A stretch of DNA of 64,000 nucleotides from Lacticaseibacillus suibinensis (GTDB taxonomy: Bacteria > Bacillota > Bacilli > Lactobacillales > Lactobacillaceae). Position 1 is the first letter of the stretch. Each line of letters starts with the position of its first letter. Below are positions 35,057 to 44,645 of this stretch, piece by piece. The stretch covers positions 1-64,000 of the forward strand of contig NZ_RHOK01000014.1 in NCBI RefSeq assembly GCF_003946175.1, in the 5' to 3' direction. Made by a program: the position numbers and the translations under genes. The notes under the pieces were generated by a model. That model was not told the DNA's origin, made no database searches, and saw only the letters and a list, made by a program, of their open reading frames with translations.

Positions 35057-36001
35057 ATGACCAATATTCGTGATATTGCCCGGGAGAGTGGCTATTCGGT
35101 GTCCACCGTGTCGCGGGTGCTCAATCACCGGAAATACGTTTCGCCGGCCGTGCGGGACCATATTGAGCAAGTGATGCAGCAGCTGAATTATGTACCAAAC
35201 GCGGTGGCGCGCGATCTCAGCAGTGGCCACACCAAGAAAATTGGCGTCGCTTTAGCCATGGTGGCCCACCCGTATTACACCACGCTGGTCAAAGGTATCA
35301 CGAAGGCAGCCTTTGAGGAAGGGTACCAAGTCACGCTACTGCCGACAGATTATGATGCCAAGCTTGAGCGCCGCTATCTTGAGCAGCTCCGCCAGCACGC
35401 GTTTGATGGCCTGATTTTCACTTCGCATAGCATGCCCATTAGCGAAATTGCGGCGGCGCAGGCGTTTGGCCCGGTGGTGGTTTGTCAAGATCCAGGGTCA
35501 GTCACCATTCCTGCTGCTTTTACGGATCGGCAGGCCAGTTATCATGAAGCCTTTGCCTGGATTAGGCAAGCTGGTTATCAGCGAGTCGGGCTGATGCTGC
35601 CGCGTGACCCGAATGTCAGCGCAACGGCCAGTGCTATGGTGCAGGCGTATACCAGCGTCATCGGCGCCGCGCCTGCCGCCGAGTTAACCTGGATTGGTTC
35701 GATGGCCTATGCCGATGGGCTTAAAGCCGGGGCCTTGTTCGCTGCGAACGGCGCCGATTTCGTCTTTGCTAACGGCGATGACATCGCCTTGGGGGTTCAT
35801 GATTACTACCAGCAAAACAACCTGCCGCTGCCAGGCTTGATGGGGCAGGAGAACCAAGTGTCCAGTGCGCTCCTTGGCATCTCAACCATTGACCACCATT
35901 TTCAAGCGGTGGGGCGCGCGGCGCTGGCGCTGGCTACGGGAGCGAAAACTGGTCAAATCAAAATCGCGTCTGACTTTATTGCCAGACCATATTATTGCTG
36001 A
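35057..36001 (+). CDS. LacI-family transcriptional regulator
   Basis: A protein of 314 residues. The N-terminal helix-turn-helix is complete: TNIRDIARESGYSVSTVSRVLNHRKYVSPAVRD with hinge YVPNAVARDLSS. The rest is a periplasmic-binding-protein-like sugar sensor (IGVALAMVAHPYYTTLVKGI, FDGLIFTS, FVFANGDDIALGV). It probably controls the EIIA-like gene upstream and its own transcription. GGGCGGAGG precedes the ATG. The effector is unknown. Confidence 0.93.
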   Translation: MTNIRDIARESGYSVSTVSRVLNHRKYVSPAVRDHIEQVMQQLNYVPNAVARDLSSGHTKKIGVALAMVAHPYYTTLVKGITKAAFEEGYQVTLLPTDYDAKLERRYLEQLRQHAFDGLIFTSHSMPISEIAAAQAFGPVVVCQDPGSVTIPAAFTDRQASYHEAFAWIRQAGYQRVGLMLPRDPNVSATASAMVQAYTSVIGAAPAAELTWIGSMAYADGLKAGALFAANGADFVFANGDDIALGVHDYYQQNNLPLPGLMGQENQVSSALLGISTIDHHFQAVGRAALALATGAKTGQIKIASDFIARPYYC

Positions 36002-36027
36002 AAAGCCGCTGCGGCGGCTTTTTTCAG
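36001..36027 (+). terminator. Terminator after the LacI-family gene
   Basis: AAAAGCCGC pairs with GGCGGCTTTT and is followed by T residues; it begins at the last base of the stop codon. Confidence 0.85.
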
Positions 36028-36107
36028 TTCTCGGTGCTGTTTTTGGCCGCCCGCGCAGCGAGGCATTATGCTAAACTGATAGCAATATCAGGAAAAGGGG
36101 TCTCACG

Positions 36108-36374
36108 ATGCAAGTTATCATCACCGTCATCGGCACCGATAAAGTGGGCATTATCGCCGCGGTCACCACGAAACTCGCTGCTTTGAATGTGAACATCCTT
36201 GATGTGTCGCAAACCATTATGCAAGGGGCGTTCACCATGATGCTGCTGGCACAGCTGCCAGAAGCCGCCGCCTTCACCAGCACCAAAGCCGAACTGCAGG
36301 ACCTAGGTACCAGCATCGGCGTCGACGTCAAAATCGCGCGGCAAGAAATTTTCGACGCGATGCACAAACTGTAG
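36108..36374 (+). CDS. ACT domain protein, UPF0237 family
   Basis: A protein of 88 residues made of one ACT domain: ITVIGTDKVGIIAAVTTKLAALNVNILDVSQTIMQG. ACT domains bind amino acids or other small ligands. It is always found paired with the DUF711 protein that follows 9 bases later, as here, so the two probably form one ligand-regulated unit. The physiological role of the pair is unknown. AAAGGGG precedes the ATG. Confidence 0.93.
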   Translation: MQVIITVIGTDKVGIIAAVTTKLAALNVNILDVSQTIMQGAFTMMLLAQLPEAAAFTSTKAELQDLGTSIGVDVKIARQEIFDAMHKL

Positions 36375-36383
36375 GAGGTCGCG

Positions 36384-37727
36384 ATGGAAACGCAGCAGAT
36401 CAAAGAAACCATTCAGATGATCAGCGAGGAAAACCTCGACATCCGCACCATCACCATGGGCCTGTCGCTGCTGGATTGCATCACCGGCGATAGCAAAACC
36501 ACGGCACAGAAAATCTATGCGAAAATCACGACGCAGGCGGCGCAGTTGGTGCCAGTCGCCGACGCAATCGAAAATGAATTCGGCATTCCCATCGTCAACA
36601 AACGCCTCAGTGTGACTCCGGTGGCGCTGCTAGCCGGGAGCGATCCGCACCCGAATTTTCCACTGTTCGCGAAGGCAATGGATGCTGCGGCCAAGGCCGT
36701 GAACGTTGATCTGATTGGTGGCTATTCCGCCACGGTGCAAGCCGGTTGCACCCCGGCAGACAAAGCGCTGATGGCTAGCATTCCTGAAGCCCTCGCCGCT
36801 ACCGAGCGCGTGTGCAGCTCGGTGAACGTCGGCTCCACCCGCAACGGCTTGAACATGGATGCCGTGAAAATCATGGGTGAGGTGGTCAAACAGGTCGCGG
36901 CCATCGACCCAGTCAACGCGATGAAACTGGTGGTTTTCGCCAACGCCGTGGAGGATAATCCGTTCATGGCCGGCGCTTTCTGGGGCGTTTCCGAAGGCGA
37001 TGTGGCGATCAACACAGGCGTCTCCGGGCCAGGGGTGGTCCAACGCGCCATCGCGGACCGGCCTGACGCTTCCTTTGAGGAAATCTGCGAAATTATCAAA
37101 CAGACGGCGTTCAAAGTCTCGCGCATGGGCCAATTCGTTGGCAAAGTAGCCGCCGAACGCCTGCACGTGCCCTTCAATATTGTCGACTTGTCGCTCGCCC
37201 CGACCCCAGCGCGCGGTGATTCCGTAGCGGAGATTCTCGAAACCTTGGGCTTATCTCATGTCGGCACGCCTGGCACGACCGCCGCCTTAGCGTTGCTCAA
37301 TGACGCGGTGAAGAAAGGCGGTGTCATGGCCGCCGAACGCGTGGGTGGTTTGTCCGGGGCGTTCATCCCGGTTTCGGAAGATGCCAACATGATTAAGGCC
37401 GCCGAAGCCGGGCAAATTTCGCTGGAGAAGCTTGAAGCGATGACCGCTGTGTGCTCCGTGGGTTTGGACATGGTGGCCATTCCTGGCGACACCCCGGCCA
37501 CTACGATTGCCGGCATGATTGCCGATGAAGCCGCCATTGGCATGATCAACAACAAAACCACTGCGGTACGCGTGATTCCCGTGCCAGGTAAAACTGTCGG
37601 CGATTCAATCAACTTTGGCGGGTTGTTTGGCCGCGCTCCGATCATGGCGGTCAATGACGGGGATGCTAGCAGCTTCGTCTCCCGGGGGGGCCAAATTCCG
37701 GCGCCAATTCATAGTTTCAAAAACTAA
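36384..37727 (+). CDS. DUF711 (UPF0210) protein
   Basis: A protein of 447 residues. It matches the UPF0210/DUF711 family, distantly related to the pyruvate formate-lyase fold: [63 protein letters not shown] and [17 protein letters not shown] are characteristic. Length is complete. The enzymatic activity, if any, is not established. It is cotranscribed with the ACT protein; the ribosome site AGGAGG directly follows that gene's stop. Confidence 0.93.
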   Translation: METQQIKETIQMISEENLDIRTITMGLSLLDCITGDSKTTAQKIYAKITTQAAQLVPVADAIENEFGIPIVNKRLSVTPVALLAGSDPHPNFPLFAKAMDAAAKAVNVDLIGGYSATVQAGCTPADKALMASIPEALAATERVCSSVNVGSTRNGLNMDAVKIMGEVVKQVAAIDPVNAMKLVVFANAVEDNPFMAGAFWGVSEGDVAINTGVSGPGVVQRAIADRPDASFEEICEIIKQTAFKVSRMGQFVGKVAAERLHVPFNIVDLSLAPTPARGDSVAEILETLGLSHVGTPGTTAALALLNDAVKKGGVMAAERVGGLSGAFIPVSEDANMIKAAEAGQISLEKLEAMTAVCSVGLDMVAIPGDTPATTIAGMIADEAAIGMINNKTTAVRVIPVPGKTVGDSINFGGLFGRAPIMAVNDGDASSFVSRGGQIPAPIHSFKN

Positions 37728-37741
37728 CTTATTAATTCACG

Positions 37742-37774
37742 ACCTGACCGATCCGCCTTCGGTCAGGTTTTTTC
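37742..37774 (+). terminator. Terminator after the DUF711 gene
   Basis: ACCTGACCGA pairs with TCGGTCAGGT and is followed by six T residues. Confidence 0.92.
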
Positions 37775-37817
37775 ATGCCCGCCACCCTTCCCAATGGACA
37801 GCAAATAGGGGTAATCA

Positions 37818-37847
37818 TTTACAATTATATTTGTAAGAGATTATATC
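37818..37847 (+). promoter_or_regulatory. Promoter with operator-like palindrome upstream of the adhesin
   Basis: TTTACA (37818-37823) and TTATAT (37841-37846) are 17 bases apart. The palindrome TTACAA-N6-TTGTAA (37819-37836) overlaps the -35 element, where a repressor would block transcription. Confidence 0.5.
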
Positions 37848-37878
37848 ATTGATAAGTGTAAGTGAAAGGAAGTGCAAG

Positions 37879-39816
37879 ATGAGTAAGCAAGAACGCCGCC
37901 GCGTGCGCTTGGCAGCATCGCTCGGCCTGACAGTATTGATGAGCTCTGCCATCCTGGGGGGAATGGCACCACTCACGGCGCATGCAGCTGAAGTGGGAAG
38001 TGAACCGACCACGACTGAAGTTTCACCCATGATCACTGCACCAGAGCATCCGAGTGACGGGGTGACGCTTTTACCGGCTGGTGACGAAGCGGCAACGGCG
38101 GAGTCTGATGACACGGCTGAGGAGAACACGGAGGCTGAAATCACCGCGCCTGAAGCTGCGCCGACGACGCCAGCAACTAGCCCTCAAGTTGAGGAGGCGG
38201 AGGCAGAGGCGCAGGCCGGAGCAGAACCAATTGCAGGCGACAACGCGGCTGATACTCAGCAAACGGCCGCAACCGCACGCTTCGAAATTGGCGAGTTAGT
38301 GAGCTAATGGGGTGATGTGCGCTGGTCTTTTAATCAGGGCGTGTTGACCCTTGAAGGTGGCGTCGGCGAGGACACGGGCATGCAATCGCCCTGGGCGGGA
38401 ATCGCGAATACCGTTGAATCTGTCGTTATCACCGGCGATATTACAGCGCCAGCGGACAGCAGCTTCCTGTTCGCCGGGTTTAGTCAGGTGACGCACTATG
38501 AAGGGCTCAATCACTTGAAACTCAGCCGCGCGACGACGACCCGCAACATGTTTGCCGGTAATTATGCCGTCTCCAGCCTGGATGTGGCAAGCTGGGATAT
38601 GAGTAACGTTGGCGAAATGTGGTCCATGTTTGAAGGTTGCATTAGCCTCACCCAGTTAGAACTTGAAAACTGGAATGTCAATCAGGTTTACGACCTAGAT
38701 CGGTTTCTATACGGGACCCGCCTCGAATCGGTCGATCTTTCAAACTGGCACATCGCCGAAACCTATTTGCAGAATACCTTTTCTGCTATGCCAGAATTGA
38801 AGCGTCTGAATATTGCAAATTTTGACATCGTGAGGACTCCGAGCGCCAATCAAATGATACGCAACTCACCGCAGTTGGCCGAACTCACAGTAGGTGACCA
38901 GACTGTGCTAGAAGACAACGTCGATTTGCCGGTGGGACAGCATTGGCAGGGTGAGCGCACCGGCCATCAATTCAGTAGAATATACGGTGGGGGTTATGCG
39001 GATACTTATCGACTCGTTGAAGGTATCCTCAGTACGACCATTGTCCACCTGTTTGATGATCTCAATGCAAAACAGGTTGGCTGGCAGGTCTTGACCGGCG
39101 CGCCAGGGGCCACGATTGCCTTAGCCACCATGAATATTCCTCATGGTTATGAATTAACCGACCCAGCTGCCGCCATCGACTTATCGGCAAATGGCGACAG
39201 GGAAGATGGTTTTCAGTTCCTAAGTATCACATTGAAGCGAGTGCACAAAACAACGACGCGCACGATTGTCTTTGAAGGCTTGGAAAATGAAATTGACGCC
39301 GTGGTTCAGACCATTGCTTGGGATTGGGACTGGTCTGACGCGGTCCAGCCGAACAATTCACGGCTTTTCTTCTTTGATGGTCTCGTGCACACTGCGCAAG
39401 GTGGCTATGATGAATATCCCGTCCCAGAGATTGAAGGCTATGAAGCCAACCTCACCGTGGTAGAGGCAAAGAGCTTTGAGGCTGAACTCAGTGACCTCCC
39501 TGCGGATGAAACCATCACGGTCACCTACACGAAACTCGATTCTGGCGACGGTGGTGACCAGAACCCTGATCCAAGCCCGAGCCAACCAGACCCCGACAGT
39601 GGTGGCGGTTCTGGTGGTAGCACTGGCACCGGCAGTACCGGCACCGGTTCGATTGGCGGCGGTCAGCTGACGAACCTGAGCACTGGCGGCTCGACCACCA
39701 CGAATTCAAACCAGGCCTTACCGCAAACTGGCAGTCAAGTCGCCAGCGGACTGACCTTGTTCGGCCTCGGTCTATTGGGCCTCCTCGGCTTCACCAAGCG
39801 CCGCAAGCGTGACTAA
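37879..39816 (+). pseudogene. LPXTG surface adhesin, BspA-like, split by an in-frame stop
   Basis: One 646-codon frame is broken by a TAA at 38305-38307; both sides are in the same frame and read ...FEIGELVS(stop)WGDVRWSFNQGVLTL. Before the stop lie a signal peptide (about 1-36, cleaved after THAAA-like AHAAE) and a Glu/Ala/Thr-rich linker. After it come BspA-type leucine-rich repeats (VSSLDVASWDMSNVGEMWSMFEGC), two mucin-binding-like domains, a Pro/Ser/Gly-rich stalk and an LPQTG sortase signal with membrane segment and basic tail. A single base change would restore it. ATG 37879 follows GAAAGGAAG. The product as read would be a 142-residue secreted fragment. Confidence 0.85.
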
Positions 39817-39836
39817 TCGCACTTGAGGCCACAAGA

Positions 39837-39863
39837 AAACCCGTGCATCACTGCACGGGTTTT
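39837..39863. terminator. Bidirectional terminator between adhesin and pepS
   Basis: AAAACCCGTGCA and TGCACGGGTTTT form a perfect 12-bp stem. Confidence 0.9.
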
Positions 39864-39877
39864 CGCATACACTAAGC

Positions 39878-41110
39878 TTATGCCCAATCACCATTGCGGA
39901 AAATTGGGATGATGGTGCCATCTTGCTTGATGCCATCGATGTTCATCTGGGCGGAACCCATCATGAAGTCCACATGCGTGTCGGCAACGTTCAAGCCGCG
40001 GGCGGTCAGTTCTGCCGGAGTTAAGTCGACCCCGCCTTTGATGGAGAACGGATAAGCGGCGCCCAGCGCCATGTGATCTGAAGCATTTTCATCGTACAAG
40101 GTGCTGAAGAAAATCAAACCGGACTGGCTAATCGGGGAAGGATCTGGCACGAGTGAGATTTCGCCGAGGCTGCGGGCGCCGTCAATGGCCAGCAAGTGCT
40201 GGAGCACCGCGTCACCTTTATCCGCGTGAGCCGTAACCACTTGCCCATCTTTGAAGGTGAAATGCATGCCTTCGAGGATATTACCGGAGTATGAGAGCGG
40301 CTTGGTTGAAGCAACCGTGCCATCAATGCGGCGATTGTCAGGCGCAGTGAAGACCTCTTCGGTGGGCATGTTCGCCATGAAGCTTTCGCCCCGCGGATTC
40401 AGGGAGCTACCGCCGGCCCAGATGTGGTCAGCCGGCAGGCCCACGGTCAAATCAGTGCCAGGGGCGGTGTAGTGCAGCGCATCGAATTGTTCAGCGTTGA
40501 GCCAGGCCGACTTATTGTGCAACACTTCCTCATGCGCATGCCATGCGGTGACCGGGTCGTCGGCGTAGATGCGGACGGTTTTGAAAATGGCATCCCAGAG
40601 CTTATCCAATGCGGTTTCCGGGTCGTCATCAGGGAACACCTTGGCCGCCCACTTCGGGGAAGCGGCACCAATGATGGTCCAGCTGATGCGGTTCGAAGAG
40701 ATGGCATCGCTCAGCGGTGCGTAGGCTTTTTGGAAGCCGCGCTGGTAAGCCGCGATGCGCGTCGCGTCGATGCCGGCCAAGTTATCAGGGTCGGCGGAGT
40801 GCACGGTGATGCGTTTGGCGTTGTGATCTAGCCAGTAGTTGAACATGGCGCTGGTTTGCGGCGCCTGGTTAGCGAGCCGGTCATCGGCGAGGTTGGCCAT
40901 GTCTTGGCGTTTGATGAAGTCATCTTGCCACCAGACCTGGACTTCGGCGGCACCGCGCTGGTAAGCCGTGGCGGTAATGAGGTGTGCGAGGGCGAGCTGA
41001 TCCGTGCCAATCTGTAGGTAAACCGTGTCGCCAGGCTTGACGCCGACGCCGGTGTCGACGGCCAGGGTCGCGTATTTTTGCAACAGTTCGGCAAAATGCG
41101 GTAAAGTCAT
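39878..41110 (-). CDS. pepS: Aminopeptidase PepS, M29 family
   Basis: A protein of 410 residues, the usual length for PepS/AmpS. These cytoplasmic metallo-aminopeptidases trim amino acids from peptides during growth on protein. Family features: LLQKYATLAVDTGVGVKPGDTVYLQI at the start, LTVGLPADHIWAGG, NMPTEEVFTAPD, EGMHFTFKDGQVV and, at the end, THVDFMMGSAQMNIDGIKQDGT with metal ligands. GGAGG lies seven bases upstream of the ATG. It is a single gene. Confidence 0.93.
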   Translation of the reverse strand: MTLPHFAELLQKYATLAVDTGVGVKPGDTVYLQIGTDQLALAHLITATAYQRGAAEVQVWWQDDFIKRQDMANLADDRLANQAPQTSAMFNYWLDHNAKRITVHSADPDNLAGIDATRIAAYQRGFQKAYAPLSDAISSNRISWTIIGAASPKWAAKVFPDDDPETALDKLWDAIFKTVRIYADDPVTAWHAHEEVLHNKSAWLNAEQFDALHYTAPGTDLTVGLPADHIWAGGSSLNPRGESFMANMPTEEVFTAPDNRRIDGTVASTKPLSYSGNILEGMHFTFKDGQVVTAHADKGDAVLQHLLAIDGARSLGEISLVPDPSPISQSGLIFFSTLYDENASDHMALGAAYPFSIKGGVDLTPAELTARGLNVADTHVDFMMGSAQMNIDGIKQDGTIIPIFRNGDWA

Positions 41111-41413
41111 GAGAATGCCTCCAATTCAAATCATTTTTTTATATTGTACCGGTTCCGGCTGAAGGCGTCCATCACTGGTGGTGAACAGGACTTGAGATAA
41201 CGACTGGACACGATGAATAAATAACTGTTTGGCATAATGGCCGCGCTACGGGCCGCAAAGGCTCATTTGTTGTTAACAAACATAGAGAATTCTAATAAAT
41301 ATATTTGCCTTTTATATATTCTTTGGTAAAATAACATTGTGTTAAGTAGGTTAGTGTTAGTACGAATTGGGAGACCCCGGGTGGTCTCGGGGCCAGAAAG
41401 TGGGGGAACACTT
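41111..41413. promoter_or_regulatory. Divergent intergenic region with tetR-type promoter
   Basis: No gene is seen. The right part is A+T-rich. TTGCCT (41305-41310) and TAAAAT (41327-41332, with TGG before it) form a promoter for the TetR-type gene. TTGTTAACAA (41270-41279) is a perfect 10-bp palindrome upstream. A hairpin GAGACC/GGTCTC lies in the 5' leader at about 41372-41389. Confidence 0.5.
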
Positions 41414-42025
41414 TTGGCAAGAAAGAAAACAATTACGCACGGGCAGATTCTGGCCGCGGCGTTCGGTTTAGTGGTCGAGGAAGGGTTTAAAAGCTTCACG
41501 GCGCGCAACGTTGCTAAGCGCATGGGGTGCTCGACGCAGCCGATTTATCTGGAATTCCGTAACATGCAAGACCTCAAGCTAGCCGTGATGGACGAGATCA
41601 AAGCCACCCTGGCTTCGAAAATTGCCCGTCGTTTCACGACGGATCCAGTGGTTGATCTGGGCCTGGCCTACATCAACTTCGCGCTGGAGAACCCAGTGCT
41701 GTACCGGGCGGTGTTCGTGGAGGATCATTTCGGCGTCACCGACATGCGTGAATACGCGATGACCACTGCCATGAAACGCCTTGATACTTACGCTTTGGCC
41801 GAACCCTTAACCGATGCGGAAAAGCGCAACACGATTATGGGGTTATGGATTGTCGCTACCGGGATTGCAAACTTGATGGCGCCTGGTTTCATCGATATCA
41901 CGCGCGAGCAGATGATCGACATTCTCAAAGCCGTGATTCAAGATTTCATCATTAATAAGCGTTTTTCTGAAGATGCCGCGGCAGTGTGCTTAGCGCCTTC
42001 CATCGCCAATTCCATTGCTGGTTAG
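41414..42025 (+). CDS. TetR-family transcriptional regulator
   Basis: A protein of 203 residues. The N-terminal helix-turn-helix is ITHGQILAAAFGLVVEEGFKSFTARNVAKRMGCSTQPIYLEF, standard for TetR proteins with the recognition helix around CSTQPIYLEF. The C-terminal ligand domain is typical in size but not assignable. A TTG start at 41414, with GGGGG eight bases upstream, gives the normal TetR length; the frame continues upstream to 41339 without a better site. The target could be the DUF2252 gene downstream or itself. Confidence 0.88.
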   Translation: MARKKTITHGQILAAAFGLVVEEGFKSFTARNVAKRMGCSTQPIYLEFRNMQDLKLAVMDEIKATLASKIARRFTTDPVVDLGLAYINFALENPVLYRAVFVEDHFGVTDMREYAMTTAMKRLDTYALAEPLTDAEKRNTIMGLWIVATGIANLMAPGFIDITREQMIDILKAVIQDFIINKRFSEDAAAVCLAPSIANSIAG

Positions 42026-42088
42026 AAAATCGCCTGAGAAGTGGTAGGCTAGAGGCAACTCTAGTCTATTTTTTATGGAGGCAAGCAC

Positions 42089-43447
42089 ATGCAAGCAGAT
42101 ATGGCAGCAGAACTCAAAAGACTGCAAGCCCAAACCACCGTCACCTCAATCAAAGGGCTACATGAACTGGGTAAGGCGCACCGCAATCGGGTGCCAGTGA
42201 CGGCGCTGGGACGGCGGCCGGTGATTAAACGGGATCCGGTGGCGTTCATTGACGCCATTGAAAGCAATCTGATTAAAGAGCTCCTGCCGCAGCGCCACGC
42301 CAAAATGGCGGCTAATCCAGCGGCGTTTTTCCGCGGCACGGCCGAGCTGATGGCCTATGACTTAAGCCATGAGGCGCAATCTGGCCTGCGGGTCTTAACT
42401 GATGGGGATGTTCACCTGCAAAACTTTGGCTTCTACGCCTCCCCAGAGCGCCAGCTCTTATTTGATTTGAACGACTTCGATGAGGCGGCGCCGAATCCCT
42501 TCGAATATGACGTCAAACGTCTAACGACTTCCATCTATCTGTTTGGCGCGGATCAGCATTTTGAGGAATCCGCGTTGGATGATTTGGTCCAAGATGTCGT
42601 GCGTACCTACCGGAAAGCGCTGAAAAATGCCTTCAAGCAAGGTGCTTTGGAACGCTTCTATGCCAGCACGCCGGTTGAGGAGCTAATTGCCGACTTGCCA
42701 GCAGAAGACGCGGCCTTTGTGCGTACCATGGCCGCCAAAGCCGCTAAGCGCGATAACCAGGCCACGGTGAAGAAATTCACCGAATTGGTTGGCCAGCGGC
42801 GCCGGTTCAAAGACGACGCGCCGCGGTCGGTGCATGTCGACCAGGGTCTGGAGATCGCCTTGATGAAAGGCGTGCTGGCGTACCAGCAAACCACCCGCGC
42901 GGATGTGGCGCTGCTGTTGGGTCAGTATCACATCACCGACATCATTCGCCACAGCGTTGGCATTGGCAGTTTTGGTACGAGCTGCTACCTGGTGTTGCTG
43001 ACTGGACTGGGTGGGAGTCATCTGGTGCTACAGGTCAAAGAAGCTCTGCCGCGCCGGCGGGAATTGGCGCCGAATGACCTTACCATTGATCAGGAGCGGG
43101 AAGCCAGCGAAGGGCGGCGGATTATTGCGGCCACGCAGATTTTGCAAAAGGCCTCCGATCCTTTCCTGGGTTGGTTCAATCTCAGCGGCAAGAGCTTCTA
43201 TGTCCGGCAATTCCGCGATATGAAGGGGTCGATTGACGTCAGCACCCTTGACTGGCGGCAATATGCGGCGTATGGCCGGGTTTGTGGCTACCTGCTGGCG
43301 ATGGCCCATGCGCAAAGTCCCATGGCAGCCATTGTCGCTGGGTACATGAATAAAACCTTTGATGAAACCATTCAGCATTGGGCGAAGGATTACTTGCATC
43401 AAGTGATTGATGATTACGCGGCGTTTGTAGCCAAGTATGGGCATTAA
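42089..43447 (+). CDS. DUF2252 domain protein
   Basis: A protein of 452 residues matching DUF2252, distantly related to aminoglycoside-phosphotransferase-like kinases. FFRGTAELMAYDL, the pair TDGDVHLQNFGFYASPERQLLFDLNDFDEA (kinase-like GDxHxxNFG and DxxD) and NPFEYDVKRLTTSIY are hallmark stretches; YVRQFRDMKGSIDV follows late. The substrate is unknown. GGAGG lies 8 bases upstream of the ATG. A small CTAGAG/CTCTAG hairpin with T residues (42049-42071) separates it from the TetR gene. Confidence 0.92.
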   Translation: MQADMAAELKRLQAQTTVTSIKGLHELGKAHRNRVPVTALGRRPVIKRDPVAFIDAIESNLIKELLPQRHAKMAANPAAFFRGTAELMAYDLSHEAQSGLRVLTDGDVHLQNFGFYASPERQLLFDLNDFDEAAPNPFEYDVKRLTTSIYLFGADQHFEESALDDLVQDVVRTYRKALKNAFKQGALERFYASTPVEELIADLPAEDAAFVRTMAAKAAKRDNQATVKKFTELVGQRRRFKDDAPRSVHVDQGLEIALMKGVLAYQQTTRADVALLLGQYHITDIIRHSVGIGSFGTSCYLVLLTGLGGSHLVLQVKEALPRRRELAPNDLTIDQEREASEGRRIIAATQILQKASDPFLGWFNLSGKSFYVRQFRDMKGSIDVSTLDWRQYAAYGRVCGYLLAMAHAQSPMAAIVAGYMNKTFDETIQHWAKDYLHQVIDDYAAFVAKYGH

Positions 43448-43491
43448 ACCCGCGCGACATTTTCAGACACTTTCGCGCGGCGGGAGGATTT

Positions 43492-43500
43492 TGCTATAAT
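43492..43500 (+). promoter_or_regulatory. Consensus extended -10 promoter
   Basis: TGCTATAAT matches the extended -10 consensus fully and lies 42 bases upstream of the BrkB-type gene. Confidence 0.6.
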
Positions 43501-43542
43501 TTAATTGAAGCGGACTAATGCAAACGTGAAAGGAGCGCCGTG

Positions 43543-44562
43543 ATGAACAAGGAAACCAAGCACGGAGCACCGCGCGTCCATAGCACCAAACTCACCGCCG
43601 CGGAAAAAGAAGCGGTGCACAGCGGCCAGGTGCCCCTGGCGTCGCTGCCGGTGGCACGGCACATTAAACTCGGTGAAGCGATTAAGTTAATGATCGATCG
43701 CATCATGGATGCCCAAATCGGCAGTATGGCGGCGGCGCTGGCCTATTACACGCTGCTGTCTTTGTTTCCGATGTTCATTGTGTTCGGGAACTTGCTGCCG
43801 CTGTTTGGGTTCAACTATTATCAGATTCAAGGCTACCTGGGCCAGATTATTCCCGAAGATGTGATGAATTTTATCAATCCCATCATTCAAAACCTGATTG
43901 CCAGCAGTTCAGGCAGTGTCCTGTCTGTTGCTGGGGTGGTGACACTGTGGACTGCGGGGATGGCTGTCAGCGGCTTGAAAACTGGCTTTAACCGAGCCTA
44001 TGAAGTCGACGCCAAGCAAAATTATCTCGTCCAACGACTGCTATCGATGTTGATGATTTTTACCCTGGTGATTTTGCTGGGCAGCGTCATGGTGGCCTTT
44101 ACCTTTGGCCGGCAATTCTTGGAATGGCTGGTGCCCCAACTTGGGTTGTCAACCCAATGGCTGGCGACCTTTAACACCTGGCGTTGGCCGGTCACATTGT
44201 CGGCACTGGCGATTGTGGTGCTGGTCATCGACTACTTTTTGCCCAATGCACGCATTCACTTCTGGACCGTGTTACCTGGTGGTATGGTCACGATTGCCGG
44301 TTGGCTGGGGCTATCGCAGGCGTTTTCCTGGTACATGCGCTATTTTGGCACCCGGATTTCGACTTATGGCACCTTAAGCACGGTGATTGTCTTGTTGCTG
44401 TGGCTGGACTTTATGGCCATGTTGTGGCTACTTGGCGCCGTGGTAAATGCCATCGTCGCGGAGTATTACGGCGGTCGGGCTAAGGGGAGTAAAGGCAAGG
44501 TGCATGATTTTGTGCGCCGCAACCAAAAGCAGCTCAAGCAGCGGCGACTGGAACATCGCTGA
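43543..44562 (+). CDS. YihY/BrkB-family membrane protein
   Basis: A protein of 339 residues with six or so membrane segments, flanked by a charged N-terminal extension (about 45 residues) and a basic tail (RRNQKQLKQRRLEHR). Family features are IGSMAAALAYYTLLSLFPMFIV, VVTLWTAGMAVSGLKTGFNRAYEV and TYGTLSTVIVLLLWLDFMAM. Once annotated as ribonuclease BN, this family is now viewed as inner-membrane proteins of unknown transport role. AGGAG lies upstream; GTG 43540 is an alternative start one codon before. Confidence 0.92.
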   Translation: MNKETKHGAPRVHSTKLTAAEKEAVHSGQVPLASLPVARHIKLGEAIKLMIDRIMDAQIGSMAAALAYYTLLSLFPMFIVFGNLLPLFGFNYYQIQGYLGQIIPEDVMNFINPIIQNLIASSSGSVLSVAGVVTLWTAGMAVSGLKTGFNRAYEVDAKQNYLVQRLLSMLMIFTLVILLGSVMVAFTFGRQFLEWLVPQLGLSTQWLATFNTWRWPVTLSALAIVVLVIDYFLPNARIHFWTVLPGGMVTIAGWLGLSQAFSWYMRYFGTRISTYGTLSTVIVLLLWLDFMAMLWLLGAVVNAIVAEYYGGRAKGSKGKVHDFVRRNQKQLKQRRLEHR

Positions 44563-44645
44563 GTGGTTGGCAGTTATGTGCGCTTAATCCTTGTGATTGA
44601 GCGCGGAGCATGTTGCGGCGGTTAGGTTGCATTTTCAGCGGGGGT

